NCBI GenBank assembly: GCA_947258565.1
Contig: CAMYJB010000005.1
Span: 108,217 to 172,216 of the forward strand
Length of the DNA stretch: 64,000 nucleotides
Source of the DNA: an uncultured Woeseiaceae bacterium
GTDB taxonomy: Bacteria > Pseudomonadota > Gammaproteobacteria > Steroidobacterales > Woeseiaceae
Direction: 5' to 3'
Positions 1 through 9,187 of the stretch are shown one piece after another. Under the pieces are notes generated by a model. That model did not search any database. It was not told the DNA's origin and worked only from the letters and a program-made list of their open reading frames with translations. Numbering within the stretch: the stretch's first letter is position 1; each line of letters begins with the position of its first letter. Made by a program: the position numbers and the translations under genes.

Positions 1-219
1 GGCGACGAGGATTTCGCAGTCGCGGGTGGCAGGATCGTTGAGCGGAAACTCGGCACGCACCGCGCCATCCTGATCGTAGCGCAGGTCGTGGAACAGCGCG
101 TCACCGAGGCCCTCGCGGGACGTTGTCGTCAGGAAACGCGCCGGAATGATCTGGTCCGTGTCGATGTCGCGCGTCGGCAGGACGACCGTTCGCGACTGCA
201 GGGAAATCAGTGCGTCCAT
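1..219 (-). CDS. leuD: 3-isopropylmalate dehydratase small subunit, partial
   Basis: Only the first 73 codons are inside the window; the gene runs off the left edge. The protein begins MDALISLQSRTVVLPTRDID and continues with DTDQIIPARFL, the N-terminal signature of LeuD. LeuD carries the swivelling domain that completes the isopropylmalate isomerase active site together with LeuC, in the second step of leucine synthesis. The ATG lies 10 bases after the leuC stop codon on the same strand, so the two subunits are almost certainly co-transcribed and translated together. leuB, the usual next gene, would lie outside the window. Family assignment is firm; nothing can be said of the C-terminus. Confidence 0.93.
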   Translation of the reverse strand, partial: MDALISLQSRTVVLPTRDIDTDQIIPARFLTTTSREGLGDALFHDLRYDQDGAVRAEFPLNDPATRDCEILVA

Positions 220-229
220 CGTCTGCCCG

Positions 230-1630
230 TCACTTGAGCCCCCGGGGGTCCGCGACACGCCCCATCACCGCCGATGCGGCAGCCGTGGCCGGGCTGGCGA
301 GAACGGTGCGCGCGCCGATACCCTGGCGGCCTTCGAAATTGCGGTTGCTGGTGCTGACGCTGAGCTGGCCCGATGCGACGGTATCGCCGTTCATGCCCAG
401 GCACATCGAACAACCGGACTCGCGCCATTCCGCGCCCGCCCCGGTAAAAATGCGATGCAGTCCCAGCTCTTCCGCACGTTGTTTCACCTGTTGCGATCCC
501 GGTACCACGAGCATGCGCACCCCGTCGGCAATCGTGCGGCCACGCAATATATCGGCCGCCTGCTGCAAATCCGAGAGCCGGCCGTTGGTGCAGCTGCCGA
601 CGAACACGACATCGACCGGGTTTTCCGACATCGGCTTGCCGGGCGTTACCTGCATGTATTCGAGCGCCTTACGAAAGCTCGCGTCACTCAGGTCCGGCAC
701 CGGCTCGTCGATGCCGACAACCATGCCGGGATTCGTGCCGAACGTGACCATCGGCTGCAGCTGCGAGGCGTCGATCGCGACGGACCTGTCGAATTCGGCG
801 TCTTCGTCGCTGCGCAGGCCGCGCCAGCGGCTCACCGCCGCATCCCACGCGACGCCCTGCGGTACCCGCGGGCGGCCGGCGAGATATTCGATGGTCGTGT
901 CGTCCGGGCCGATCAGACCTGCGCGCGCGCCTGCCTCGATCGACATATTGCAAATCGTCATGCGCGCTTCCATGTCCAGGGCCCTGACCGCCTCGCCGCG
1001 GTACTCGATGACGTGGCCCGTACCGCCGTCCACGCCGATCTCGCGGATAATCGCGAGGATGAGGTCCTTGGCGGTGACGCCCGCCGGCAGATGCCCGGAG
1101 ACGTTGACCGCGAGCGACCTCGGCTCCCGCTGCAGCAGGCATTGCGTGGCGAGTACGTGTCCGACTTCGGTGGTACCGATGCCGAAGGCGAGGGCGCCGA
1201 AGGCCCCGTGCGTGCTCGTGTGGCTGTCCCCGCAGACGATCGTCTTGCCCGGCTGGCTGGCGCCGAGCTCCGGCCCGATGACGTGCACGATGCCGCGCTG
1301 CTCGCTGCCAAAACCGAGAAGATCGATTCCGAAGTCCCGGCAGTTCCTGACCATCTGCCGGATCTGGTTAGCCGCACTCTCGCTCACCACGTCGATGTCG
1401 CGAAGACTGGTGACCGGCGTCGTCGGCGTGGAGTGGTCCATCGTTGCCAGGGTAAGGTCCGGGCGCCTCACCGGCAGACCCCGCTCGCGTAGCAGCGCAA
1501 ACGCCTGCGGCGTAGTGACCTCGTGAATAAGGTGCAGGTCGATGTACAGCACGGCCGGGGCCGCCGCCGTCTCCGGCACGACCACGTGCTCGGCCCATAC
1601 TTTCTCGACAAGCGTACGCGCGTTCGGCAA
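230..1630 (-). CDS. leuC: 3-isopropylmalate dehydratase large subunit
   Basis: LeuC is the [4Fe-4S] aconitase-type subunit that isomerises 2- to 3-isopropylmalate. Seen directly: the start region [22 protein letters not shown], the cluster ligands in [12 protein letters not shown] and [10 protein letters not shown], and the GRQG loop near the end. The reading frame is open further upstream (to 1699), but that would overlap leuA by 50 bases. A TTG at 1630, preceded by a GGGGACC-like ribosome site just after the leuA stop, gives 466 residues, the same length as E. coli LeuC, and aligns with its N-terminus; I prefer it. An ATG near 1672 and a GTG near 1663 are alternatives. Operon ilvC-leuA-leuC-leuD. 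Confidence 0.95.
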   Translation of the reverse strand: MPNARTLVEKVWAEHVVVPETAAAPAVLYIDLHLIHEVTTPQAFALLRERGLPVRRPDLTLATMDHSTPTTPVTSLRDIDVVSESAANQIRQMVRNCRDFGIDLLGFGSEQRGIVHVIGPELGASQPGKTIVCGDSHTSTHGAFGALAFGIGTTEVGHVLATQCLLQREPRSLAVNVSGHLPAGVTAKDLILAIIREIGVDGGTGHVIEYRGEAVRALDMEARMTICNMSIEAGARAGLIGPDDTTIEYLAGRPRVPQGVAWDAAVSRWRGLRSDEDAEFDRSVAIDASQLQPMVTFGTNPGMVVGIDEPVPDLSDASFRKALEYMQVTPGKPMSENPVDVVFVGSCTNGRLSDLQQAADILRGRTIADGVRMLVVPGSQQVKQRAEELGLHRIFTGAGAEWRESGCSMCLGMNGDTVASGQLSVSTSNRNFEGRQGIGARTVLASPATAAASAVMGRVADPRGLK

Positions 1631-1649
1631 GAGCGTAGGTCCCCGGCTC

Positions 1650-3218
<1,569 letters not shown>

Positions 3219-3250
3219 GCGTATTTCCTCCGGCAACGTATCGAAAATGC

Positions 3251-4237
3251 TTACTCTTCCAGCCAGTCCATGCGGCTACGAAGCTCCGCGCCGACTTTCT
3301 CGATCGGGTGCTCGAGGTCGGCTTTCATCATGCGTTTGAATTCCGGCATACCGGCTTCGTTCTCGGCAATCCAGTTGCGGGCGAAGGTGCCGTCCTGGAT
3401 ATCCCGGAGAACCGCTTGCATCTGTTTGCGTGAATTCCCGTCCACCACGCGCGGACCACTGACCATGTCGCCATAGGCCGCCGTGTCGCTGATGAACTTG
3501 TGCATCTTGCGAAGGCCGCCTTCGTGAAGCAGGTCTACGATGAGCTTCAGTTCGTGCATGACTTCGTAATACGCAACTTCCGGCTGGTACCCGGCCTCGA
3601 CGAGGGTCTCGAAGCCCGCCACGATGAGTTCGGTCGCACCGCCGCAAAGAACCGCCTGTTCGCCGAACAGGTCCGTCTCGGTCTCCTCGGCGAAGGTGGT
3701 CTCGATAACTCCGGCGCGGGCGCCACCGATGCCGGCCGCATACGCAAGCGCCAGTTTCAGCGCGTCACCGCTGGCGTCCTGGTGGACGGCGACGAGGCAG
3801 GGCACGCCGTGACCTTCCTCATACTGGCGCCGCACGAGACCGCCCGGGCCCTTGGGTGCAATCAGCACGGTATCGAGGTCGCGGCGCGGCTCGATCTGCT
3901 TGAAATGCACGGCGAAGCCGTGTGCGAATAGCAGCGCCGCACCTTCGGCAATGTTGTCGACTACGGCGCCATAAAGGCGCTTCTGCACCATGTCGGGTGT
4001 GAGAAACGCCACGATAGCGGCATCCTTCACGGCTTCCGCGGGCTCCATCACGGTCAGCCCGTCGGCTTCGGCCTGGGCCCAACTGGCGCCATCACGCCGC
4101 AGACCCATGACCACATTGAATCCACTGTCCTTGAGATTCAGCGCGTGAGCACGCCCCTGGCTGCCATAGCCCAGTATCGTTACCTGGCGATCGTCCAGGC
4201 ACGTGGCGTCGACATCCGCTTCTGAATACATCTTCAT
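3251..4237 (-). CDS. ilvC: ketol-acid reductoisomerase, class I
   Basis: IlvC converts acetolactate and acetohydroxybutyrate to the dihydroxy acids of the valine and isoleucine pathways, using NADPH and Mg2+. Seen: a Rossmann loop [17 protein letters not shown] near residue 20, LIAPKGPG, and the knotted C-terminal domain with the metal ligands in [16 protein letters not shown] and the [12 protein letters not shown] helix. 328 residues makes it the short class I form, unlike the roughly 490-residue E. coli enzyme. I start at the ATG at 4237 ([10 protein letters not shown]), preceded by GAGGAAA; the longer open frame overlaps the terminator hairpin upstream and is not credible. It is the first structural gene of the ilvC-leuACD operon. 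Confidence 0.96.
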   Translation of the reverse strand: MKMYSEADVDATCLDDRQVTILGYGSQGRAHALNLKDSGFNVVMGLRRDGASWAQAEADGLTVMEPAEAVKDAAIVAFLTPDMVQKRLYGAVVDNIAEGAALLFAHGFAVHFKQIEPRRDLDTVLIAPKGPGGLVRRQYEEGHGVPCLVAVHQDASGDALKLALAYAAGIGGARAGVIETTFAEETETDLFGEQAVLCGGATELIVAGFETLVEAGYQPEVAYYEVMHELKLIVDLLHEGGLRKMHKFISDTAAYGDMVSGPRVVDGNSRKQMQAVLRDIQDGTFARNWIAENEAGMPEFKRMMKADLEHPIEKVGAELRSRMDWLEE

Positions 4238-4265
4238 GGTTTCATTTCCTCGAGCATCTGCAATC

Positions 4266-4299
4266 AAAAAAAACCCCACAATCCGTGGCGGATGCGGGG
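4266..4299 (-). terminator. Intrinsic terminator/attenuator in the ilvC leader
   Basis: On the minus strand an 11-bp stem (CCCCGCATCCG paired with CGGAT-T-GTGGGG, one bulged T and a 3-base CCA loop) is followed directly by eight T residues. It lies between a leader peptide and ilvC, only about 30 bases before the ilvC start, so it can only act as an attenuator. An alternative pairing of GGCGGGT (at the end of the leader ORF) with ATCCGCC (in the 5' arm of the terminator) would serve as antiterminator; that pairing is my inference. Confidence 0.85.
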
Positions 4300-4327
4300 C
4301 TTACGATTTCCGTTATCGGGATACGCG

Positions 4328-4420
4328 CTACCCGCCGTGTCTCCTTATAAGAAGATCGAGCACGAGCTGCGAACGAAGCAGTTCGCGTCGGGCAATCCGG
4401 CAAGCGCGCAGACTAATCAT
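4328..4420 (-). CDS. Branched-chain leader peptide (ilvC-leu attenuator)
   Basis: A 30-codon open frame MISLRACRIARRELLRSQLV... ending in TAG lies just upstream of the ilvC terminator. Residues 19-25 read L-V-L-D-L-L-I (4346-4366), so six of seven consecutive codons are for the end products of the operon. This is the hallmark of leader peptides such as those of leuABCD and ilvBN: ribosome stalling at low charged tRNA-Leu/Val/Ile favours the antiterminator. The exact start is uncertain: there is no strong ribosome site, and the best promoter places transcription start almost at this ATG, so it may be leaderless or use another promoter. Confidence 0.72.
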   Translation of the reverse strand: MISLRACRIARRELLRSQLVLDLLIRRHGG

Positions 4421-4427
4421 GCAGCGC

Positions 4428-4456
4428 ATCATGTTGCAAGCCCTGTTGGATGTCAA
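4428..4456 (-). promoter_or_regulatory. Sigma70-type promoter for the ilvC-leu operon
   Basis: Minus strand TTGACA (4456-4451, perfect -35), 17-base spacer, CATGAT (4433-4428, 4 of 6 to TATAAT). Predicted transcription start is near 4421, immediately before the leader peptide ATG. Position, spacing and the downstream attenuator support it; the -10 is imperfect. Confidence 0.6.
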
Positions 4457-4911
4457 CTTTCGAAAATTCAGTTACTTGTGTTACTAAAGTCATCCCGCCT
4501 GATGCCGGCGCGAGCGGTCCGTCGCATGCGAGGCACTGCAACGCCGGCGGTCCGAACGGACGGTAACGCTGTCGCGATGCAGGGCCTGTCATACGGCGCG
4601 CCGGCTTTATGTCGCAGTTAAGCTGGCGATCCACGAGTCTTATGTTATTCTTGCCGCCGGGAGCTTCAGGACCTGAAGTCACAAACGAAATAACAGGCGG
4701 GGAAGCCGGCGTACAGCACGCCGGGGGGCCAACAACGAGCAGAGAATATATAAGGGTCCGAGATTTCATCGCCGCGGCGAAGGTGGAGAGGGCCGCGAGC
4801 GCGGGCAGGATCGCCTCTGGCGAGGACTGCTTCCATTTGTGCAGGTATTCAGCGGATACAGTGCATCCCTCTCCAAAACTATTAGACAAAAACGACCTTT
4901 AAGGAGCGTCC
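4457..4911. other. Intergenic region between divergent ilvC and DUF3450 operons
   Basis: About 455 bases between the ilvC promoter and the DUF3450 start. Open frames on both strands here (plus strand 4609-4902, minus strand 4413-4889) have no recognisable domain and look like GC-rich chance frames. It must hold the promoter of the TonB-type operon. A weak candidate is TTAAGC (4618-4623), 17 bases, TATGTT (4641-4646), followed by a palindrome at 4664-4678. An AT-rich stretch near 4745-4755 could be another -10. No RNA gene was recognised. Confidence 0.5.
4664..4678. promoter_or_regulatory. 15-bp palindrome, possible operator
   Basis: CTTCAGG-A-CCTGAAG is a perfect inverted repeat with 7-base arms about a single A. 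It lies just downstream of the weak promoter candidate TTAAGC/TATGTT and about 235 bases before the DUF3450 gene. Size and symmetry suit a dimeric regulator, but no known family could be assigned. Confidence 0.3.
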
Positions 4912-5697
4912 ATGAAACGGTGCATAAGCAGCAGCCGGCGCGTGAGCATTGCGGTACTTACCACTGCAGTCGTCACTCTGTCCGGCAGCGTTTTCGCCCA
5001 ATCCGTCGATCAGGTCTTGCAGGCTGAGCTGCGGCGGTTAAACCTGGCTCAGCAATCCCAGGAACGGATCAACAATATTGTTGAGGGAACCCGTTCGCTG
5101 GAAGACCAGTACCGGGCTATAAACAAAGAAATCGACGGCCTCAGGGTCTACAACCGCCTCATGGTGGCACAGACCGAAGGGCAGAAAGCGGTCCTCGAGG
5201 ACATCTCACTGTCCATGGACCAGGTCGACGTTATCAACCGGCAGATCTTTCCGCTGATGGAACGGATGGTCGATGGCCTCGAGCAGTCGATCGCCCTGGA
5301 CGTTCCTTTCCTTATGGAAGAGCGCACCGGGCGCATCGAAGGCCTCAAGGACATCATGGAGCGCTCCGACGTCAGTGTTGCCGAGAAATTCCGCAAGGTG
5401 ATGGAAGCATTCCAGATCGAAATGGATTACGGCAGCACGATCGAGCCATACAAGCAGTCGCTGACGCTCGAAGATGGCACGACACGTGACTACAACATGC
5501 TGCGAATTGGCCGTGTCGGCCTGTACTTCCAGTCCGAGGACACCAATATCACCGGGCGGTGGGATAACGAGGCCCGGCAGTGGGTGCTGGACAACGGCGC
5601 GCGCAACGAGGTTCGCAAGGGTCTTCGTATTGCCAACCAGCTCATTGCGCCGGAACTCGTTCTGGTACCGGTTAGCGCCCCGACGGAGGCACAATAA
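4912..5697 (+). CDS. DUF3450 family periplasmic protein
   Basis: 261 residues with an N-terminal signal peptide ending VFAQ (cleavage near residue 30), then long helices with heptad character (about 35-105) and a C-terminal part with GRVGLYFQSED typical of DUF3450. Its function is unknown; in Vibrio- and Shewanella-like genomes DUF3450 genes precede ttpC-exbB-exbD-tonB, as here. The ATG is preceded by AAGGAGCGTCC. The stop overlaps the next start by one base (TAATG), so it is translationally coupled to the TtpC-like gene. A periplasmic role in coupling or regulating the energising complex is my inference. Confidence 0.88.
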   Translation: MKRCISSSRRVSIAVLTTAVVTLSGSVFAQSVDQVLQAELRRLNLAQQSQERINNIVEGTRSLEDQYRAINKEIDGLRVYNRLMVAQTEGQKAVLEDISLSMDQVDVINRQIFPLMERMVDGLEQSIALDVPFLMEERTGRIEGLKDIMERSDVSVAEKFRKVMEAFQIEMDYGSTIEPYKQSLTLEDGTTRDYNMLRIGRVGLYFQSEDTNITGRWDNEARQWVLDNGARNEVRKGLRIANQLIAPELVLVPVSAPTEAQ

Positions 5698-7061
5698 TGA
5701 AACGTATTACAACAATTATTGCCGCCGGCCTGCTCGTCTTCGGAGCGGGAGCCGCCCAGGCGCAGGACGACGCACGCAGCATGCAGCAGCTACTCGAGCT
5801 GATCCAGCAGGGTCAGGCGCGAGACTCGCAGGAAGCACGTCAGCGTGAAGCGGAGTTCGCAAGGCGCAAGAACGAGCAGCAAAACCTGCTGAACCAGGCA
5901 AGGGCAGAGCGCAACCGCCAGGAGCGGGAGAGCGAGAGACTCGAGCAGCTTTTCGAGGACCGGCAGGCACAAATCGTTGCTGCCCGTACCGCCCTCGATG
6001 AGCGTCTCGGCGCTTTGAAAGAGCTGTTCGGCGTGCTGCAGACGGTCGCCGGCGACGCACAAGGTCGTTTCGCCAACTCGCTGACCAACGTCCAGTTCCC
6101 GGACCGTGAGGGTTTCCTCGTCGCGCTCGGCAGCAAGATGGCCGGCGCTAATTCACTGGCGTCCATCGAGGACATCGAGCAACTGTGGTACGAGCTGCAA
6201 CGCCAGATCAGCGAAACCGGCAAGGTCGTGCGATTTGATCACATGGTGACGCTGGCAAACGGCGAAGAGACGCAAATGCAGGTTTCGCGGGTCGGCGCGT
6301 TCAACCTGGCCGGACCGGTTGGCTACCTGCAGTACGACGCGAGCACACGGCGTGTGAGTGAACTGCAACGGCAGCCCGAGCAGTCCCGCTACACCAATTC
6401 CGCAAAGGACCTGGTTGCAGCAACGGAGTCTCCGGTCACATTCGGTCTCGACGTCACCCGGGGCGGCATCCTGGCGCTGCTGGTCGAATCCCCGACGATC
6501 AAGGACCGCATCAACCAGGGTGGCATCGTCGGCTACTGCATCATTGGCCTCGGAATCATTGGCCTGTTGATCGCAATCGTACGTTTCGCCGGTCTCTCCA
6601 ACGCCAGCCGCAAGGTTGCCGCGCAACTCAAGCGCGACTCGGCGAGCACGGATAATCCGCTCGGCCGCGTCATGGCAGCGTACGAGAGCAACAGGAGTGC
6701 CGATACCGAGACCATCGAGTTGAAGCTGAGCGAAGCGGCGTTGAAGGAAATGCCGGGTCTTACCAAGGGCCTGCTGTTCATCAAGGTCATCTCCGTCGTT
6801 GCGCCCCTGATGGGACTGCTCGGCACCGTTACCGGCATGATCAAGACCTTCCAGGTCATCACGCTATACGGCGCCGGCGATCCGAAGATGATGGCCGGTG
6901 GTATCTCGCAGGCACTCATGACCACGGTGCTCGGCCTCGTGGTCGCGATTCCGATGGTACTGCTGCACACCATCGTCAGCGGTCAGAGCCGCAAGGTCAT
7001 CAACATTCTCCAGTCGCAAAGCGCGGGCCTCGTTGCCCAGCATTCAGAGGCATCGCACTAG
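5697..7061 (+). CDS. ttpC: TtpC-like MotA/TolQ/ExbB proton channel protein
   Basis: 454 residues: signal peptide (AGAAQAQDD near residue 25), a periplasmic coiled-coil-rich region (about 25-110), a middle domain, then a C-terminal MotA/TolQ/ExbB domain with three membrane segments (about 275-300, 355-385, 400-435) and PLMGLLGTVTGMIKTF. This large two-part ExbB-like protein matches TtpC, the fourth component of Vibrio-type TonB2 systems, which helps energise iron-siderophore uptake. It is coupled to DUF3450 by a 1-base overlap and followed 10 bases later by a small ExbB. That it works in this operon's complex is a strong contextual inference; its transported substrate is unknown. Confidence 0.88.
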   Translation: MKRITTIIAAGLLVFGAGAAQAQDDARSMQQLLELIQQGQARDSQEARQREAEFARRKNEQQNLLNQARAERNRQERESERLEQLFEDRQAQIVAARTALDERLGALKELFGVLQTVAGDAQGRFANSLTNVQFPDREGFLVALGSKMAGANSLASIEDIEQLWYELQRQISETGKVVRFDHMVTLANGEETQMQVSRVGAFNLAGPVGYLQYDASTRRVSELQRQPEQSRYTNSAKDLVAATESPVTFGLDVTRGGILALLVESPTIKDRINQGGIVGYCIIGLGIIGLLIAIVRFAGLSNASRKVAAQLKRDSASTDNPLGRVMAAYESNRSADTETIELKLSEAALKEMPGLTKGLLFIKVISVVAPLMGLLGTVTGMIKTFQVITLYGAGDPKMMAGGISQALMTTVLGLVVAIPMVLLHTIVSGQSRKVINILQSQSAGLVAQHSEASH

Positions 7062-7071
7062 GAGACGACTC

Positions 7072-7599
7072 ATGCTCTGGCTAACTGACAGTTTCGAGGC
7101 CATCCGCGACTTCATGGAGCTCGGTGGCCCCGTATTGCGGTGGATAGCCGTCGTGATCTTCCTGATGTGGGTTCTCATCGTGGAGCGGATTCTCTATTTC
7201 CGCACCTCGATGAGGGCCATGTCGCAAAAGATTCACGACGAATGGGAATCGCGGTCCGAGCGCCGTTCCTGGAATGCGCACCAGATACGCGAGCTTCTGG
7301 TTTCGCAATTCAGTATCGATACCAACAAGAACATCCCGATGATCCAGACGCTCGTTGCGCTGTGCCCATTGCTGGGCCTCCTCGGGACGGTCACCGGGAT
7401 GATCAGCGTGTTCCAGGTAATGGCGGTATCCGGATCCGGTAATGTCCGGGCCATGGCCGCCGGCGTATCACAGGCTACCATCCCGACGATGGCGGGGATG
7501 GTCGGCGCGTTGTCCGGCGTACTGCTGGTTACGATCCTGAGCCGCCGTGCACAGCGGGAAGTGCACTTCCTGGAAGACTCGCTGACGATGGATCACTAG
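7072..7599 (+). CDS. exbB: ExbB-type proton channel subunit
   Basis: 175 residues of the MotA/TolQ/ExbB family: an N-terminal membrane helix (LRWIAVVIFLMWVLIVE), a cytoplasmic loop, then two helices around LCPLLGLLGTVTGMISVFQVM and GMVGALSGVLLVTILS. ExbB pentamers form the inner-membrane channel around ExbD and use the proton motive force to drive TonB. Start chosen at the ATG at 7072 (MLWLTDSF), preceded by AGGAGACG; the frame is open further upstream but would overlap the TtpC-like gene. It is the small, TonB2-type ExbB without a periplasmic N-terminal extension. Confidence 0.93.
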   Translation: MLWLTDSFEAIRDFMELGGPVLRWIAVVIFLMWVLIVERILYFRTSMRAMSQKIHDEWESRSERRSWNAHQIRELLVSQFSIDTNKNIPMIQTLVALCPLLGLLGTVTGMISVFQVMAVSGSGNVRAMAAGVSQATIPTMAGMVGALSGVLLVTILSRRAQREVHFLEDSLTMDH

Positions 7600-7611
7600 A
7601 GGAAAACGACA

Positions 7612-8028
7612 ATGCGCAAACATGATTTTTCATTTGGCGCCGGGGAAGAGGAAGAGAACGAAATCAACCTGACTCCCATGCTCGACGTCGTGTTCATCAT
7701 GCTGATTTTCTTTATCGTCACGGCCTCGTTCATCAAGGAAGCGGGCATCGACGTAAACCGGCCCGATGCGCCGGTTACGGAGACCAAGCCCGAAGACGCG
7801 AATATCCTCGTGGCGATCACGGCCGACGATCAGATTTTCATCGATCGCCGCCTGATCGACCCGCGGGCTGTGCGCGCCAATATCGAGCGCCTGCATGCCG
7901 AGAACCCGGAAGGGTCTGTCGTAATCCAGGCCAGCAAGAAGTCGACGAACAAGATGCTGGTCTGGGTCATGGACGCGTCCCGGCAGGCGGGCGTCTACAA
8001 TATCTCGATCGCGGACAGTTCGACCTGA
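7612..8028 (+). CDS. exbD: ExbD-type biopolymer transport protein (copy 1)
   Basis: 138 residues: an acidic cytoplasmic N-terminus, one membrane helix (about residues 24-44) containing NLTPMLDVVFIMLIFFIVTA with the conserved Asp of the proton pathway, and a periplasmic ExbD/TolR domain. It follows exbB by 12 bases with a GAGGAAAACG ribosome site. It is closely similar to the next gene, almost identical through the membrane segment, so the two are tandem duplicates. The subunit would sit inside the ExbB ring and contact TonB. Confidence 0.93.
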   Translation: MRKHDFSFGAGEEEENEINLTPMLDVVFIMLIFFIVTASFIKEAGIDVNRPDAPVTETKPEDANILVAITADDQIFIDRRLIDPRAVRANIERLHAENPEGSVVIQASKKSTNKMLVWVMDASRQAGVYNISIADSST

Positions 8029-8075
8029 ACGGCTTGACTGGCTGACGGCCCGCTCTATCAACACAGGACAAAGCC

Positions 8076-8483
8076 ATGCGTAAAGACAATATGTTCGGTG
8101 GCGAAGAGGAAGAAAACGAGATCAACCTGACGCCAATGCTGGATGTCGTGTTCATCATGCTCATCTTCTTCATCGTTACAGCGTCGTTTATCAAGGAAGC
8201 CGGGATCGACGTGGATCGTCCGGATGCGCCCTCGGCCGATTCCCAGGACGACGCCGCGATCCTGATCGCGATCAGCGCGAACGACGAAATCTGGATTGAC
8301 CGCCGTGAAACGGAGCCCAACGCGGTGCGCGGCATGATAGAGAGACTGCACGCCGAAAATCCGAAGGGATCGATCGTCATCCAGGCTGACGAGGAATCGA
8401 CGAACGAGATGCTGGTCATCGTCATGGAAGCCGCCAAGCAGGCCGGCGTGACGAACGTGGCGATAGCGGCGCTCAAAGACTAG
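8076..8483 (+). CDS. exbD: ExbD-type biopolymer transport protein (copy 2)
   Basis: 135 residues, again a single-pass ExbD/TolR protein with the same transmembrane NLTPMLDVVFIMLIFF segment and Asp, and a periplasmic domain with the IERLHAENP block shared with copy 1. Differences concentrate in the extreme N-terminus, the stalk (residues 50-65) and the C-terminal third. Two ExbD proteins in one operon suggest either a heteromeric ExbD pair or specialised partners; the sequence does not decide. Confidence 0.92.
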   Translation: MRKDNMFGGEEEENEINLTPMLDVVFIMLIFFIVTASFIKEAGIDVDRPDAPSADSQDDAAILIAISANDEIWIDRRETEPNAVRGMIERLHAENPKGSIVIQADEESTNEMLVIVMEAAKQAGVTNVAIAALKD

Positions 8484-8530
8484 GAACCAATGGGGCGGCG
8501 CACTGGTCCCATGAATAGGAGAGTTGAACG

Positions 8531-9136
8531 ATGTATGGCCGATACGCATTCTCGATCGTGATCGGAGTCGTGGTGACCATGAGCCTGTTGTTCCTCATGC
8601 AGGTACTCATCGCGACGGGCAAACAGGCGCTGACCAAACCCAGGGACCGCGCCAAGCTCGAGTTCGTACGCGTGAAACGCAACGAAGCGCTCAATACGGA
8701 AGATTTCACGCCCGAGAAGCCGCCGAAGCCGCCCGAGACGCCACCGGAGACGCCGCCACAGGATATGGACAATATCGACCCATCTGCGCCTACGATCAAC
8801 GTGGCGCCGCCTTCGGTTGCAACAGAGACGTCGATCGGTGGGCCCGGCGGTATGAATATCGCCGAGGGCGATTACCTCCCGATCGTTCGTGTCGCGCCGG
8901 TTTATCCGGCCAGGGCGTTGTCCAGGGGCCTGGAAGGCTACGTAGACATGTCATTTACGGTGACAACGACCGGGACCGTGAAAGATCCGGTGGTCGTTTT
9001 CTCAACGAGCAGTCTGTTCGAGCGTGCAGCCACCCGGGCAGTGCTGAAATTCAAGTACAAGCCTCGCGTCGTGGACGGCGTGCCGGTGGACGTACCCAAC
9101 GTCAAGACACGTATCACGTTCAAGATCGAGGAATAG
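8531..9136 (+). CDS. tonB: TonB-type energy transducer
   Basis: 201 residues: an N-terminal membrane anchor (about 6-28), a short proline-rich spacer (EKPPKPPETPPETPP, about 62-76), and a C-terminal TonB domain (about 110-200) with RVAPVYPARALSRGLEGYV and SSLFERAATRAVLKFKY. TonB spans the periplasm and pulls the plug of outer-membrane receptors using energy from ExbB/ExbD. The spacer is short, as in TonB2-type proteins. No TonB-dependent receptor is in the window. The ATG is preceded by a weak GGAGAG site; the gene is 47 bases after exbD copy 2. Confidence 0.93.
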   Translation: MYGRYAFSIVIGVVVTMSLLFLMQVLIATGKQALTKPRDRAKLEFVRVKRNEALNTEDFTPEKPPKPPETPPETPPQDMDNIDPSAPTINVAPPSVATETSIGGPGGMNIAEGDYLPIVRVAPVYPARALSRGLEGYVDMSFTVTTTGTVKDPVVVFSTSSLFERAATRAVLKFKYKPRVVDGVPVDVPNVKTRITFKIEE

Positions 9137-9187
9137 GCAGCATCGAATACCTGGCGGGATCCAACGACCATTAGGAAACAGTTCGCT

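Noticed and set aside
146-1492. Long open frames on the plus strand opposite leuC (146-1492 and 210-1526)
   Set aside because: They are antisense to well-identified leuC, made of Arg/Ala/Asp-rich low-complexity sequence typical of GC-rich shadow frames.
4413-4889. 158-codon minus-strand frame upstream of ilvC
   Set aside because: No similarity to known families; overlaps the promoter and leader peptide that explain the region.
4609-4902. 97-codon plus-strand frame before DUF3450
   Set aside because: No domain, no ribosome site, ends just before the real start and covers the promoter region.
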